Source: Enteropsectra breve (Eukaryota > Microsporidia). Taken from it: a stretch of 50,179 nt of DNA. This document shows, piece after piece, positions 8,240 to 18,074 of the stretch (its first letter is position 1; every line of letters starts with the position of its first letter). The notes under the pieces were generated by a model. That model was not told the DNA's origin. It did not search any database and was given only the letters and a program-made list of their open reading frames with translations. The stretch is from positions 1-50,179 of the forward strand of contig JALPMN010000634.1 in NCBI GenBank assembly GCA_024243835.1, read 5' to 3'. Made by a program: the position numbers and the translations under genes.

Positions 8240-11047
8240 ATGATAGTAAACAAAAGATGCATCTCAGCTTTTTCGACAACGAAACCGCTGGTCGCCCTGG
8301 CAACGACATCAAAGCTGTTTGATCCCAGTTTCTCTCTCACAAGCGAGCTCCTGCTTGTGAATTACATGACTGGAAAGAAATATCCTGCGATCTCCACTGA
8401 GGTGAAATTCTGTGCAATTTTGTGGTGCGAAACAGAAAGCGACAGCTTTTTGGTAGCAGGCCACGAAAACGGTCTTATTTCGGTCTACATCCTCAGAGAA
8501 GAAGGCCTTGAGCTGGTGGTTTCGAAGCCCTTTGCCGAGGATGATATCACTGCACTCGATTATCTGCCCTCCAAGGCTGTTCTGGTTGCTGGCTCGTGCC
8601 GCGGGAAAATAGTATTTTGGACACTCACCAATCTGGAAAAGGAATATACCCTGGACGTGCCGTTTTCTCTTTCGATTTCTTCGATTGCATGGAACTCGAA
8701 GGTGTCGAAGATTTTGGCTGTTGGCACAGCAGAAGGAAGCATCAAAATTCTGGATATCAAAAAGAACAATGTGATTATGAGTCTTTCAAGCAAGGAATTC
8801 AGCACGGTGAAGAAGATCGTGTGGGATCCGTCCGACAACACTAAGCTGATTGTACAGAGTGATCAAAAGTATTTAACGGTTTTTAATCTTGCCAATGACA
8901 CAACCAGCCGGGAGGCCGAGCAGAGTGAGCAGATTATTGGCTTCTACAAAGATACCGTGATTTCAAAGAACAGCGTTTCTTCATCAGGGAACAAAATGCC
9001 CATCTCAGACTCCTTCGACTGTGCTATTTCCAAGAGAGATCCGGTTGCATGCATTTCACACAATGATGGAACAACAGAACTCGTTGGAATATTCAAGCAG
9101 GTAAAGCGGCTTCCTTTTGTGTGTAAAAGCAACAGCATTTATGTTAAAAATAAGAAGCAATTTTTGATAAGACTGCCAGAAATAGAGCACAGTGTATCAT
9201 CTGAAGAAAAAGAGAAGAATTTATTCTACGATAAAATGATAGAAATGCTTGTTGCAAAGCACAGCTCAGAAGAAATAGATGAAAAACACATTGCTGACTT
9301 TTTAATATCCAAAGCGAAGGAAGAGCCTAGCAGCATTGACCTGGATGATGAAATAACAATGTCTGCTATTAAGAATGATTTTAATCCGTTAAAAAACAGT
9401 GATGAGCAAATACCAATATCAATATTAGAAAGCATAATAAGCAAAAAGATGCCAGAAACAGACAATATTGTTATTCTCCTAGCGATTGGGAAGATGATCG
9501 GAGACTATTCGTTTTTGAAGAATATAGCAAGCAGCAAGATAGTGGCAGCGGTTATTCTGTATCACAGTCTGAATGACTTTTCATACTTGGGCGGCAGCCG
9601 TGAAGCTGCAGCACTGCAGGGTCTCCTTTCAGCCGACTTCGGCAAATACGTTGATAGCAGGGTTGGGGCATGTGGAACTCCGCTTGAAACAATGGAAAAA
9701 ACAGGCTCCCTTCTCAGAGAATATCAAAAGCTTTCCTCAAGTATTGGCAGTACTGCAAAATTATCATCGGCATTTGCTAGGGACTATTTTTGGCACCAGC
9801 TGTTTTTAAATAAATCAGATCTGGTAAACGAGTTGCCTATCGATGATCCCACCGTTGACTTTTTTAAAAATCCGCAGCTCTCATTCCCTACTTCTTCCGT
9901 TGCCTCCAATGCTATTCATAGTGCTGCACCAAGTGTTACTTCCTCTGTTGCAAATGGAATTAGAAATATGAATTTGAATGACAACAGAATTCCAGTTTCT
10001 TCTAAAGTACCTGAAAAGGCTTATAATCCCGCAGCAGTTATGGGAACATATGGCGCAAACAAAGCAGCACCGGTGCACCAGCCAGTGACAACATTTACGA
10101 CCAAAAACAGCACTGTAGCAGGCAGCGAGCACAACACGATTCCCCAGAAGTCAAGCTTTGCAGCGCCTGTTTCCAGGCCCGCCGAAATACCGTCAGTTTC
10201 TCATGTGTCGCGTGCCGGATTCAGCAACCTCCCCAAGTCTCCAATTACGATGCCTCCTCAGATCTCCAGGCCTGCAATGGGTGTTCCACAACAGGCTCCT
10301 GCTCAAATTCCTCAGCCAGAAGCAGTGCAGACATTTAGCCAGCCTGCGGGCAGAATTCCAACGCCTCCACTTTATCCCAAGTCAGTGGGAGCACCACAAC
10401 CAACCACGTTTTCTGGATTCTCCCAGCAGGGCATTCCACAAAGGCCGACTAGCGGTGGCGTAGGCTACGGTTCTGTAACTGGGTCACAGGCTCCAAGTGC
10501 TTCTACGCCCTTTGCTGGAAACAGAATGCCAATGCCAAGGCAGGTTCCATCGCCAAGCATCCCTTCCCACAACAGTATTCCTTCAGCAAATGGTATGCCG
10601 CAAAATGCTATTCCAACACCAAATCCCATTCCTTCTTCTATGAGCAGAGCAATTCCATCGCCTGTTCCACATGTGCTTCAAAGCCATGTGGCACCCGGAA
10701 GTGCTGCGGCGCCAGTAAATCAAAGTGTTGAACAGCAAAATGTGGATAGAGAGGCTATTCTTATGGAATATGAAAATCTGCTGACTGGAATCAAAAATAT
10801 CGCTGCGTCTAAAAACTCGCTGATAATTAAACAGAGGAAAAACCAGGCACTGGAGAAGCTAAACGAATATTACAGAATTAACAAGGAAAGCATTTCAGTT
10901 GATCTGCTCTTAGTTATCGACCAGCTGTGCAAAAGAGCCAGACAAGCCGATGAGTTTTTCAAAAGAGATGCTGAAATCTTGATTGACAGACACAGTGACT
11001 GTGTGTGGCTTAAGGCGACGCTTGAACTAATTAAAATAGTTTACTAA
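8240..11047 (+). CDS. SEC31: SEC31, COPII outer-coat subunit
   Basis: A 935-aa protein with the SEC31 layout. Residues about 1-290 form WD40 repeats, including SISSIAWNSKVSKILAVGTA and KKIVWDPSDNTKLIV, matching the family's hallmark repeat. Residues about 370-570 are an alpha-solenoid. Residues about 575-830 are rich in Pro, Ser, Gln and Ala, the flexible region that in other species binds SEC23/SAR1. Residues about 840-935 form the conserved helical C-terminal domain. SEC31 pairs with SEC13 to build the outer cage of vesicles leaving the ER. The ATG follows AAAATTTTTACCCTC. It is shorter than yeast SEC31 (about 1270 aa). GC content is higher than in the flanks. Confidence 0.9.
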   Translation: MIVNKRCISAFSTTKPLVALATTSKLFDPSFSLTSELLLVNYMTGKKYPAISTEVKFCAILWCETESDSFLVAGHENGLISVYILREEGLELVVSKPFAEDDITALDYLPSKAVLVAGSCRGKIVFWTLTNLEKEYTLDVPFSLSISSIAWNSKVSKILAVGTAEGSIKILDIKKNNVIMSLSSKEFSTVKKIVWDPSDNTKLIVQSDQKYLTVFNLANDTTSREAEQSEQIIGFYKDTVISKNSVSSSGNKMPISDSFDCAISKRDPVACISHNDGTTELVGIFKQVKRLPFVCKSNSIYVKNKKQFLIRLPEIEHSVSSEEKEKNLFYDKMIEMLVAKHSSEEIDEKHIADFLISKAKEEPSSIDLDDEITMSAIKNDFNPLKNSDEQIPISILESIISKKMPETDNIVILLAIGKMIGDYSFLKNIASSKIVAAVILYHSLNDFSYLGGSREAAALQGLLSADFGKYVDSRVGACGTPLETMEKTGSLLREYQKLSSSIGSTAKLSSAFARDYFWHQLFLNKSDLVNELPIDDPTVDFFKNPQLSFPTSSVASNAIHSAAPSVTSSVANGIRNMNLNDNRIPVSSKVPEKAYNPAAVMGTYGANKAAPVHQPVTTFTTKNSTVAGSEHNTIPQKSSFAAPVSRPAEIPSVSHVSRAGFSNLPKSPITMPPQISRPAMGVPQQAPAQIPQPEAVQTFSQPAGRIPTPPLYPKSVGAPQPTTFSGFSQQGIPQRPTSGGVGYGSVTGSQAPSASTPFAGNRMPMPRQVPSPSIPSHNSIPSANGMPQNAIPTPNPIPSSMSRAIPSPVPHVLQSHVAPGSAAAPVNQSVEQQNVDREAILMEYENLLTGIKNIAASKNSLIIKQRKNQALEKLNEYYRINKESISVDLLLVIDQLCKRARQADEFFKRDAEILIDRHSDCVWLKATLELIKIVY

Positions 11048-11212
11048 TTAGAAAATATGCATTTAAACTTAAATTTTATAATTTGTAACTTAAAAATCAT
11101 CGCAGTTTATTAAGCGCAAATGAATGCCTGTTTATGGCCATAATGAATATGTTAGAGCTTTGTTTCTAATTTTCATTTCAGATTTATAAATTTTTTGGAT
11201 GCATAAGCCGCT

Positions 11213-11419
11213 ATGGCTTACATCTCGAGAGAAATAAAAAGTTATCTCAGCGAGAAACTGGAAGCAATCGAAACAGACTTGAGAAAAATCATTGGAGACG
11301 CCACAGTGGATGATGTTCAAGCAGATATGCGGCAAGTTCTTTACAAAAGATACACAGAGCCAATTCTCCATTCGAAACTAAAAGCACCAACAGTTGCACC
11401 GGCGGATTTATACGAATAA
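11213..11419 (+). CDS. Small protein of unknown function
   Basis: A 68-aa acidic and basic mixed helical protein (MAYISREIKSYLSEKLEAIE...), without signal peptide or membrane segment. An AAATTTTTTGG stretch and GCCGCT lie before the ATG, consistent with the local start signal, and the first 40 residues look like a continuous amphipathic helix, suggesting a small complex subunit. It lies 166 bp downstream of SEC31 on the same strand. I cannot name it. Confidence 0.6.
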   Translation: MAYISREIKSYLSEKLEAIETDLRKIIGDATVDDVQADMRQVLYKRYTEPILHSKLKAPTVAPADLYE

Positions 11420-12085
11420 TGCCGCTTATAGTTTTTAAAGATGATGCAAATAACGTGTGGTGAATGTACTCTATTGATAAAAAAGTTAATAAATTTACAG
11501 TACTCTGAAAATGTAGCTCTTACTCTTAATCCTGTATATTTAACTTCTAATGAAATCTTGTAACTTTCCAAGAGTTTTATATGCTTTTAAATGCCGAAAA
11601 TCTTATTTAAAGGGAAACAAAGCCTTTTCTCAAGGTTTGTTAAACATTCAACACTTAGAGTTGAGAAAAAAGATGAATCAAGCCTAAAATCTACAATGAA
11701 ACCTTATAAATTTGAGAATATCGTATTTAGTTCCACAACAGACCTTTGGACTTTGACTTAATCTTAAATAGTATATTTTATAGCAAATGAGTAACTAAGT
11801 AGACATTAACTAAACTAGCATTCTTTATCAAACTTCTTTCAGCATCCAGTTTGATTATTGTTGTGACAGGGCTATTTTAAAGACAGGCAAACAAATAAAA
11901 CCGAAAATTATAAAGCAAGCCGAAGAAGTCAAGGCCCCTTATTTTAAGCAAACAATAGCACTCAGTTGCTTTGAAATATTTAAAACGTTGCATTTTGAGT
12001 AACATATAAAGCGTGTGCTGCTGCAGATTATTGGCTATGCAAGGCATATTAAGGATTTGTTTATATTAAAAAAAGTAAAAACCCA
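11420..12085. other. Intergenic spacer
   Basis: About 670 bp, AT-rich. A 56-codon open frame at 11591-11761 lacks the start signal and is probably chance. An AAAAACCC block directly before 12086 belongs to the kinase gene. Confidence 0.5.
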
Positions 12086-12871
12086 ATGACAAGGTATATG
12101 CAGAATGAGCTAATCGGTGCGGGGACATATGCCCAGGTGTACAAGGGCGTTGATATGGAGTCAGGAGACATCGTTGCATTGAAAAAGACCAAAATAAATC
12201 CCAAGGAGGGAATGCCATCAACAACAATGCGCGAAATATCAATACTAAAGAGTGTCTCCCACCAAAACATCATCAAAATTATCGAAGTTATTCACCAGGA
12301 AGACTATGTCACGATTGTGTTCGAGTTTATCGAGTACGATCTCATGAAATACATCGTTCATGAGGGAAATGTACTGTACCTGATTAATCAGCTCATATCA
12401 GGCATTCATCATTTGCATTCACAGAATGTTGTTCATAGAGATTTAAAACCGCACAACATACTTGTAACACGCGAGGGCATCCTTAAAATAGCTGACTTTG
12501 GACTGGCGAGGGTGCTGCACTCAACGGATTTTACATATTCCCCAGAAGTGATTACCCTGTGGTATCGGCCGCCCGAACTGCTGATGGGGCAGACACAGTA
12601 CGGCTGTGCGGTTGATATATGGAGCCTTGGATGCATCATCTATGAGATGATTTGCAGGAAGCCGCTCATGGCCGGCCAGGACAAAGAGTCGCAGCTCAAG
12701 CTCATCAGCAGGCTCAATGTGATGGAGGTCGACAAAGAGCTCAAAAGTGTCTACGGAACACCAAAAATCATCTCATTTATCGTTTGTAAATGCCTGGAGG
12801 CAGACCATGACAAGCGAATAACCGCAGATGAGATTGTGCTACTGCTCGAGCAAGCATATGATCAAATTTAA
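12086..12871 (+). CDS. Cyclin-dependent-type protein kinase with shortened C-lobe
   Basis: A 261-aa Ser/Thr kinase of the CDK group. Visible are the glycine loop GAGTYAQVYKG (11-21), ATP lysine K33, a PSTAIRE-like helix PSTTMRE (44-50), catalytic HRDLKPHN (117-124), DFGLAR (137-142) and EVITLWYRPPELLMG. The T-loop residue aligned with CDK1 Thr161 is a serine (TYSPEV), as in PHO85. The protein is about 30-40 residues shorter than normal CDKs: after KPLMAGQDKESQ the C-lobe shortens and most of the CMGC insert region is missing. PHO85-like or a diverged CDC28 are both possible. AAAAACCC precedes the ATG. A B-type cyclin gene lies 1.7 kb away, which need not mean a functional link. Confidence 0.85.
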   Translation: MTRYMQNELIGAGTYAQVYKGVDMESGDIVALKKTKINPKEGMPSTTMREISILKSVSHQNIIKIIEVIHQEDYVTIVFEFIEYDLMKYIVHEGNVLYLINQLISGIHHLHSQNVVHRDLKPHNILVTREGILKIADFGLARVLHSTDFTYSPEVITLWYRPPELLMGQTQYGCAVDIWSLGCIIYEMICRKPLMAGQDKESQLKLISRLNVMEVDKELKSVYGTPKIISFIVCKCLEADHDKRITADEIVLLLEQAYDQI

Positions 12872-13200
12872 ATAAAATTTTTATAGAGGAAATTGTTGTA
12901 GAGTATCCTTCTTAGGTGTCTTTTATTTGATAAAATACGGGCATAACAGTTTTTTTATTTTATAACAAGGCTTTGATTATTTTATGATGTGCAATGCTGC
13001 AGCTTATTACTTCGACTTTGAGCAATAAAAGCTACTTTGTAGTGTTAATTTATTTTCTATTGAAATTAAAAAGCTGTGGAAAAGACTGTTAATTCTGTTT
13101 TAATTGGACTAATAAACAGCCTAACTGTTAATTATACAGTGAGGAAAGTAATATAAAAAAAATTAATTTTTTTATTTTAAAAATTTAAAATTTTACGCCG
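12872..13200. other. Intergenic spacer
   Basis: 329 bp, strongly AT-rich, no gene seen. It ends in AAAATTTTACGCCG, the start signal of the next gene. Confidence 0.5.
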
Positions 13201-14226
13201 ATGTCAGCAAAGAAGAAAAGCGGCAACGGACTGGCTGCACTGCTGATCGCCGACCGGTTTTCAGACAGAAACGAGCCAAAAAAATACATACAAAGAAACT
13301 CAATTACCGAGTACACAGGCCTTTCCATGCTCAGTGAACGGCTGTCTGTGGAGAACAAATCAATCGAGAATTCCAAGGACAAAACGACAGAGAATCCCAT
13401 TGAAGCTAAGTACGGTGAGCTTATATACTCACTTAACTACGATCTGAGCATCCCGCCACGGGTGCCATTCTGCGACATCGAAAAGGGCGAATACAAAAAA
13501 GTCGAGGAGTTCGTCTTTAATCGCTGGAAGTCCACAAATTCAAGCAAGATATTTGAGCGAAACATCGAAATATGGCGCCAATTTTGGCTGACTTGCGAGC
13601 GCTCAGAAACAATCGCACAAATCATCGATTCGCGAAATCCGAACTTCTTTATCAATGATGATATTTACAAGATGTATCCCACCAAAAAGCACGTGATATT
13701 CTACAATAAGTGCGACCTGTCTGAGTCATTTTCTAAATTACAAGAATATTCTCACATTCCATCGTATGAGTATTCTGCAAAGACAGATGTGTTTGAATAT
13801 GACCTGATTGGAACAATTGGGCTTATTGGCTATCCAAATGTGGGAAAGAGCTCGACTATAAATCTTATTCTAAATCAAAAGAAGGTGAGGGTAAGCTCGA
13901 CACCGGGTAAGACTAAATATTTACAGACAATAGAAACGCCGCACTTCACACTATTCGACTGTCCAGGGCTGGTCTTCCCCAAACACGAAAAAATCGATTT
14001 GGTGCTAATGGGAATTCTGAATATCGATCAGATTCCAGACCTGTGCAAATATGAACATCATATCGTTGAGAAGGTGGGAGAAAATAAAATAAAAGCATTT
14101 TATAAGCTATTCACTGATGAAGAATATGTTCTATCAGCCATGGGAGCCGAGAAGGGATGGATTAAAAGCAAATGCCTGAAAGAGATTGTAAAGAACTTTA
14201 CTGCAGGGCTTATTCCATACAACTGA
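13201..14226 (+). CDS. LSG1: LSG1-type circularly permuted GTPase for 60S export and maturation
   Basis: A 341-aa GTPase with permuted motif order: G4 NKCD (169-172) and G5 SAK (192-194) come before G1 GYPNVGKSS (210-218), G2 at SSTPGKTK (232-239) and G3 DCPG (253-256). The stretch FERNIEIWRQFW (118-129) followed by SRNPNFF is typical of LSG1. LSG1 acts in the cytoplasm to release NMD3 from the 60S subunit. Yeast LSG1 is 640 aa, so this is about half length, with loss mainly from the N-terminal part and linkers. AAAATTTTACGCCG stands directly before the ATG. NOG2 or other YlqF-type proteins are the alternative, but the W-R-Q motif favours LSG1. Confidence 0.85.
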   Translation: MSAKKKSGNGLAALLIADRFSDRNEPKKYIQRNSITEYTGLSMLSERLSVENKSIENSKDKTTENPIEAKYGELIYSLNYDLSIPPRVPFCDIEKGEYKKVEEFVFNRWKSTNSSKIFERNIEIWRQFWLTCERSETIAQIIDSRNPNFFINDDIYKMYPTKKHVIFYNKCDLSESFSKLQEYSHIPSYEYSAKTDVFEYDLIGTIGLIGYPNVGKSSTINLILNQKKVRVSSTPGKTKYLQTIETPHFTLFDCPGLVFPKHEKIDLVLMGILNIDQIPDLCKYEHHIVEKVGENKIKAFYKLFTDEEYVLSAMGAEKGWIKSKCLKEIVKNFTAGLIPYN

Positions 14227-14601
14227 GAATTTTGCTAAAGAAGTATAAAATAAATCATTGTTCTTCAATTTATAACATTCTATTTACGGTACAAAAATAC
14301 ATTTAGAGGATGTTTTATTATAACTTTCTATTCAATTTTGTATGAGAATTTTATTCAACGGAATTCGATAACAGTGCTACAATAAACACATATGAAATGT
14401 AAGTTTTAACTAAAGAAAAATATGATTTTCTCGAAGGCTAATGATTCAGCTTTATAGAAGAGTCCTTTATATTGGCAAACAAATATTGTTTATAAAATTT
14501 AGAAAGGAACAAAGCATCTAAAACATCCTAGATACTTGCTTAAAACCTTACTATAATAGTATTTTAAAGTACAATCTACAAACAGTATTTTGCAGTTAAT
14601 T
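14227..14601. other. Spacer between convergent genes
   Basis: 375 bp between the ends of LSG1 and the cyclin gene. AT-rich, nothing recognised. Confidence 0.5.
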
Positions 14602-15492
14602 TTACTCGAAATGTTCTCTTGCATACTGTCTCGCGACAACACTCACCTCCATCTGCGAGGGGCGTGAATACTTCGTTTCGATGTTCTCATACAAGGGATC
14701 CAGAAATATAAGCCTTACGAGCTCGTCAAAGCACTCGCGAATCTCCCCCCTCTCTATTTTTGAGTAGTAATAAAACAGGTTCTTATTAAAATCAGTTTTA
14801 CATATTTTTCGTGATAAATACATGGCTGTTGCACAAAGCAGGTTTTTTGTGTATTTGGCGAATTGCTTGTGCAGCAGCATCAGCTCGAGGAAATACTTTC
14901 CCATTTTCCGGCTTTTCGACTCGTAGTTGTTGGCCTTCGCAGCACGTCTCAGGAACACCAGGGGATTTACATATTCGAGATTGTAGTCGATGCTGAAGAG
15001 CATGTATTTTTCAGCCTTTTTGAGATCATCGGTGCCGAATGAGCCGTCGGAGAGTGAAAGAAAGCTGTTGAGGTCTGGGCACATCACCTCCTCGTATTTT
15101 GCAGCAATCACAAGTGCTGTTATCCCGACCATCTGCAGCTTTGATGGCGACAGGTTCCTGGCCGACAAAAAGCGGTCAATTAAAAAAATGCACATGTGCA
15201 GGGAATCATCGCTTAGCTTGAGCTTCTCATGGCAGGAAATAAGCCAGTCAATTAAAAGAGAGCGCATCTCCCACGTCACATCAACCTCTCGGAACTCAAA
15301 AATTTTGTCCAAATTGGTGTAGTGCTCAAATATTGCACTGCTGTACTTGGAGACTGAGCAGGGTGCCCTCTGGTCGTTTTCCTTGTGTTTTATCAGCACC
15401 TGCTGCTCCTCGCTTGATAAATATGTGTCTTTTTTGCTGTTTGCTCTATTTGTAATGTTTTTAAATGGTGCAAGCGATACTTTCCTAGCCAT
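14602..15492 (-). CDS. B-type cyclin
   Basis: A 296-aa mitotic-type cyclin. The cyclin box starts at MRSLLIDWL (76-84) and continues with LIDRFLSARNLSPSKLQMVGITALVIAAKYEE (104-135 region), followed by the second helical fold to about residue 280. Near the N-terminus KVSLAPFKN (4-12) matches the destruction-box spacing of B cyclins (RxxLxxxxN) except that the Arg is Lys, so APC-driven turnover is plausible but not certain. It would activate a CDK in mitosis. AAATAACCCA precedes the ATG at 15492. The gene is compact compared with yeast CLB proteins (about 430-500 aa), mostly through a short N-terminus. Confidence 0.9.
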   Translation of the reverse strand: MARKVSLAPFKNITNRANSKKDTYLSSEEQQVLIKHKENDQRAPCSVSKYSSAIFEHYTNLDKIFEFREVDVTWEMRSLLIDWLISCHEKLKLSDDSLHMCIFLIDRFLSARNLSPSKLQMVGITALVIAAKYEEVMCPDLNSFLSLSDGSFGTDDLKKAEKYMLFSIDYNLEYVNPLVFLRRAAKANNYESKSRKMGKYFLELMLLHKQFAKYTKNLLCATAMYLSRKICKTDFNKNLFYYYSKIERGEIRECFDELVRLIFLDPLYENIETKYSRPSQMEVSVVARQYAREHFE

Positions 15493-16440
15493 TGGGTTAT
15501 TTGTTGTAGGATCTAAGAAGATAATACAAAAATTTTGCTAAGAAAAAAGACAAATAAGCAGGCAGTAGGTGAAAGTATTCCTGCACTGTATATAAGATCC
15601 CATGGCAATTCATATTTAGTCACATGCTCTCAGAACCTTGAATAATCAAGCCGCTGAATATCAGACAGAAATCAGCAGAAGTACAAAGCTGCAACAACAA
15701 GCTTATCCTTGTGCAAACTATGCATTATTTCTGACTCCCATAAATTAAAACAACTTGATCGGTTTACGATTAAAACGTCTTGGTACTTTACATGCAGCCT
15801 GCCTAAGTATTTTATAAACAAAGCAGCTTTATTATACGAAAGATGTGCTATTAAGTGGCTTCGCTAGTCTCACTTAATTGAGTTTTTGTTACTCGACTAG
15901 CAAACAGAATTTAATTTAAAAAATACGCATTTAGCAGTGGTGTACTGAATTAGACTTTTTGAAACCGCTGTTCTCTATTTCATATTAGGATCTAAAGTGC
16001 AGAAAGTCTTTTTCTTGCTTAAGGGAGCCTAATGGCACTTGCATATTGCATTTAAAGCCACTTTCAATAAAACATGGTTTATTAAAAACACTCTCATAAA
16101 TTATGCTCAGTTTACATATCGTATTTTCCGGCGTATAGTCGGCGGCAGCGTATATTCCGCAGTTGAAAATTCTCTTCAAAATTTATAGTTTTTGTTCATA
16201 TCATCCGCAGACTATACGCCGTAAAATACGGTAGTCCTACTGAAAAGGGTAAGCAGTAAACTGGCTATTAATATTTCTCGGTAAGAATAACAAGAGATTC
16301 CTTTCATCGTATTTATCGTCTTCAGCTTCTCAATAGTTCGAATAATAGTGAAAAATTCCGCTTATTTTTAAAGCAAGTAAATCCTTTGAATTATATTTCT
16401 GCAGTGTCAGCTTTTAACAAATTTATTTTTGAAGCCTCTT
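15493..16440. other. Long intergenic spacer holding a MITE-like element
   Basis: About 950 bp between divergent genes. AT-rich apart from the palindromic element at 16108-16242. A 64-codon frame at 15985-16179 runs into that element and is not called. Confidence 0.5.
16108..16242. mobile_element. MITE-like element with about 38-bp inverted ends
   Basis: Both ends begin CAGT and share the core CGTATTTT-CGGCGTATAGTC with one mismatch, then GCGG. The left end starts at 16108; the right end is its complement finishing CTACTG at 16242. The ends align without gaps over about 38 bp with roughly nine mismatches. The middle is about 60 bp of AT-rich sequence without coding. The 12-mer GACTATACGCCG recurs at 49052-49063. 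The CAGT ends resemble those of the element at 4718-4862, but the cores differ, so it is a different subfamily. No clear TA duplication flanks it. Confidence 0.6.
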
Positions 16441-16452
16441 AAAAATTACCCG
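16441..16452 (+). promoter_or_regulatory. AAATT/CCC start signal
   Basis: AAAAATTACCCG directly before the ATG at 16453. It decides the start in favour of this ATG; the frame is open upstream but has no other ATG. Confidence 0.6.
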
Positions 16453-17541
16453 ATGGATTCGCTTTTCACAATTACAGAGCGGGAGGCAGATGCATACATT
16501 GAGGACTACAACTACGCTGACCGGGAAAATACCATCAGAATGATAAGAGTGGCCATCAACAAGGTACCAATGCAGGCAAAGATCTCTGCTAGATTTATAA
16601 ATGCCTGCATTAAGAATGACAGTTCCTATAAAGATGACATTTCAGCGCTTTTTTGTGAAAAGTGCGCAGACGATCTAGCGGTTATTAGCAAGATGTTTCA
16701 TCTATGGCACATGGGAATGCCCAACACGTATAACATAATTCCCGAGAACTCTGATTTTGCCGATTTCAATCCTTCGAGCATCATAGAAGAAAGCGCCTTT
16801 GAAACAATGGCTGAAAAGTATTTTATTTCACGTGCGGGAGAAAATCGCTTCGATGTGTTTCTGTGCTCAAGCATAATTTCAGCGTATTCCTTCAGCACCG
16901 TAGAGTGTATTTATAAGCTCAAGGGATTTGACTTGCAGCGTATAATCGATGCGGTAATTGCCAGTGAGACGATGTTTGGCCTCAGGATTATTGTTGAGAT
17001 GAGCAAAAGCGAACAGTTTCTGGATGCTCTTTCTCGTAAAATTGGCAGCTTTGTGCACAAGAAAGAGCTGCTGTCGATGATTTTTGTTACTCACTTTTCT
17101 TCTGTAAGAAATACGCGTGATTCTGCTGCAGAAAACGGAGACTTGCAGTACAAAGAGACATTCAGGAGCATGATCGATGAGGAGGCTAAGCAGCAGTGCA
17201 TAAGAATCGGTGGGAAGGAGAACGTGATGATGTTCTTTGGAGAAAATGCAGATGATGTTGAGGTGGAAAGCGCAGGGCCTGAGACCATTCTAAATATCGC
17301 TTTCGAAAGCAAAAACGATTTTTTTGAGAAGTTTCTGTGCGTCTCTTCCCCAACTCCCACCCATTTTCTCAGCTATCTTGAATACTTTAAACAAGAGTTT
17401 CTGCTCAATGAAAACGAACAGAAGACTTTCATGGAGATGCTGAAGGCACACCATGCAAACAATTTTGCTTTTCTAGAGATTGTTATTCCAAAGCTTGTAA
17501 AATTTGGAATTATAGAGCCTAGAATTGCAAGTGGTAATTAA
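16453..17541 (+). CDS. Protein of unknown function
   Basis: A 362-aa protein starting MDSLFTITEREADAYIEDYN. The start is set by AAAAATTACCCG just before the ATG. No signal peptide or membrane segment is evident. The sequence looks mostly helical and soluble with a glutamate-rich middle (about residues 210-270), and the many short hydrophobic helices could form a HEAT/ARM-like or MIF4G-like fold. I do not recognise the family. It stands between a MITE-containing spacer and the minisatellite. Base composition is like that of its housekeeping neighbours, so there is no sign of transfer. Confidence 0.75.
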   Translation: MDSLFTITEREADAYIEDYNYADRENTIRMIRVAINKVPMQAKISARFINACIKNDSSYKDDISALFCEKCADDLAVISKMFHLWHMGMPNTYNIIPENSDFADFNPSSIIEESAFETMAEKYFISRAGENRFDVFLCSSIISAYSFSTVECIYKLKGFDLQRIIDAVIASETMFGLRIIVEMSKSEQFLDALSRKIGSFVHKKELLSMIFVTHFSSVRNTRDSAAENGDLQYKETFRSMIDEEAKQQCIRIGGKENVMMFFGENADDVEVESAGPETILNIAFESKNDFFEKFLCVSSPTPTHFLSYLEYFKQEFLLNENEQKTFMEMLKAHHANNFAFLEIVIPKLVKFGIIEPRIASGN

Positions 17542-17645
17542 ACGTAAATTAATGAATTTTATTCTAAATATTTTTATTTGTTGAATCCTTTTTAACAGAT
17601 GTGCTAAATAATAATGCAGAACAAGTTTCTTAAGAATATCACAAC

Positions 17646-17947
17646 ACTATAAATATATTGTAGCTCTTTACTATAAATATATTGTAGCTCTTTACTATAA
17701 ATATATTGTAGCTCTTTACTATAAATATATTGTAGCTCTTTACTATAAATATATTGTAGCTCTTTACTATAANNNNNNNNNNNNNNNNNNNNNNNNNNNN
17801 NNNNNNNNNNNNNNNNNNNNNNTCTTTACTATAAATATATTGTAGCTCTTTACTATAAATATATTGTAGCTCTTTACTATAAATATATTGTAGCTCTTTA
17901 CTATAAATATATTGTAGCTCTTTACTATAAATATATTGTAGCTCTTT
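17646..17947. repeat. 24-bp minisatellite interrupted by an assembly gap
   Basis: Perfect tandem copies of a 24-bp unit (ACTATAAATATATTGTAGCT plus CTTT) begin at 17646, 17670, 17694, 17718 and 17742, with a partial copy at 17766. After the gap, five more start at 17828, 17852, 17876, 17900 and 17924, and identity ends at 17947. The copies show no divergence that I can see. Because 24 is a multiple of three, one complement frame stays open through it and encodes an 8-residue repeat (VKSYNIFI); I treat that as a by-product. Confidence 0.95.
17773..17822. other. Assembly gap of 50 N
   Basis: Exactly 50 N inside the minisatellite. The repeat phase on the two sides differs by 62 bp, not a multiple of 24, so the stated length is a placeholder if the array is perfect. 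Confidence 0.95.
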
Positions 17948-18074
17948 ACAGAGTGTTGTCTATTCATATGGCAAGCGTGCAGCATAAGAATTCCTATGCA
18001 TGAGGAAGTGATTTCTTATTACATAATTGGTTTTATTTAATCTTTAGTTTAAATTTTATACTGAAATTTAGCCC

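Noticed and set aside
11591..11761. A 56-codon frame upstream of the kinase gene
   Set aside because: No start signal, AT-driven composition; expected by chance in a 670-bp spacer.
15985..16179. A 64-codon complement frame ending near the cyclin spacer
   Set aside because: Begins inside the MITE-like element and has no start signal.
17767..17985. A complement frame through the minisatellite encoding an 8-residue repeat
   Set aside because: It exists only because 24 is a multiple of three, crosses the N gap, and has no start signal.
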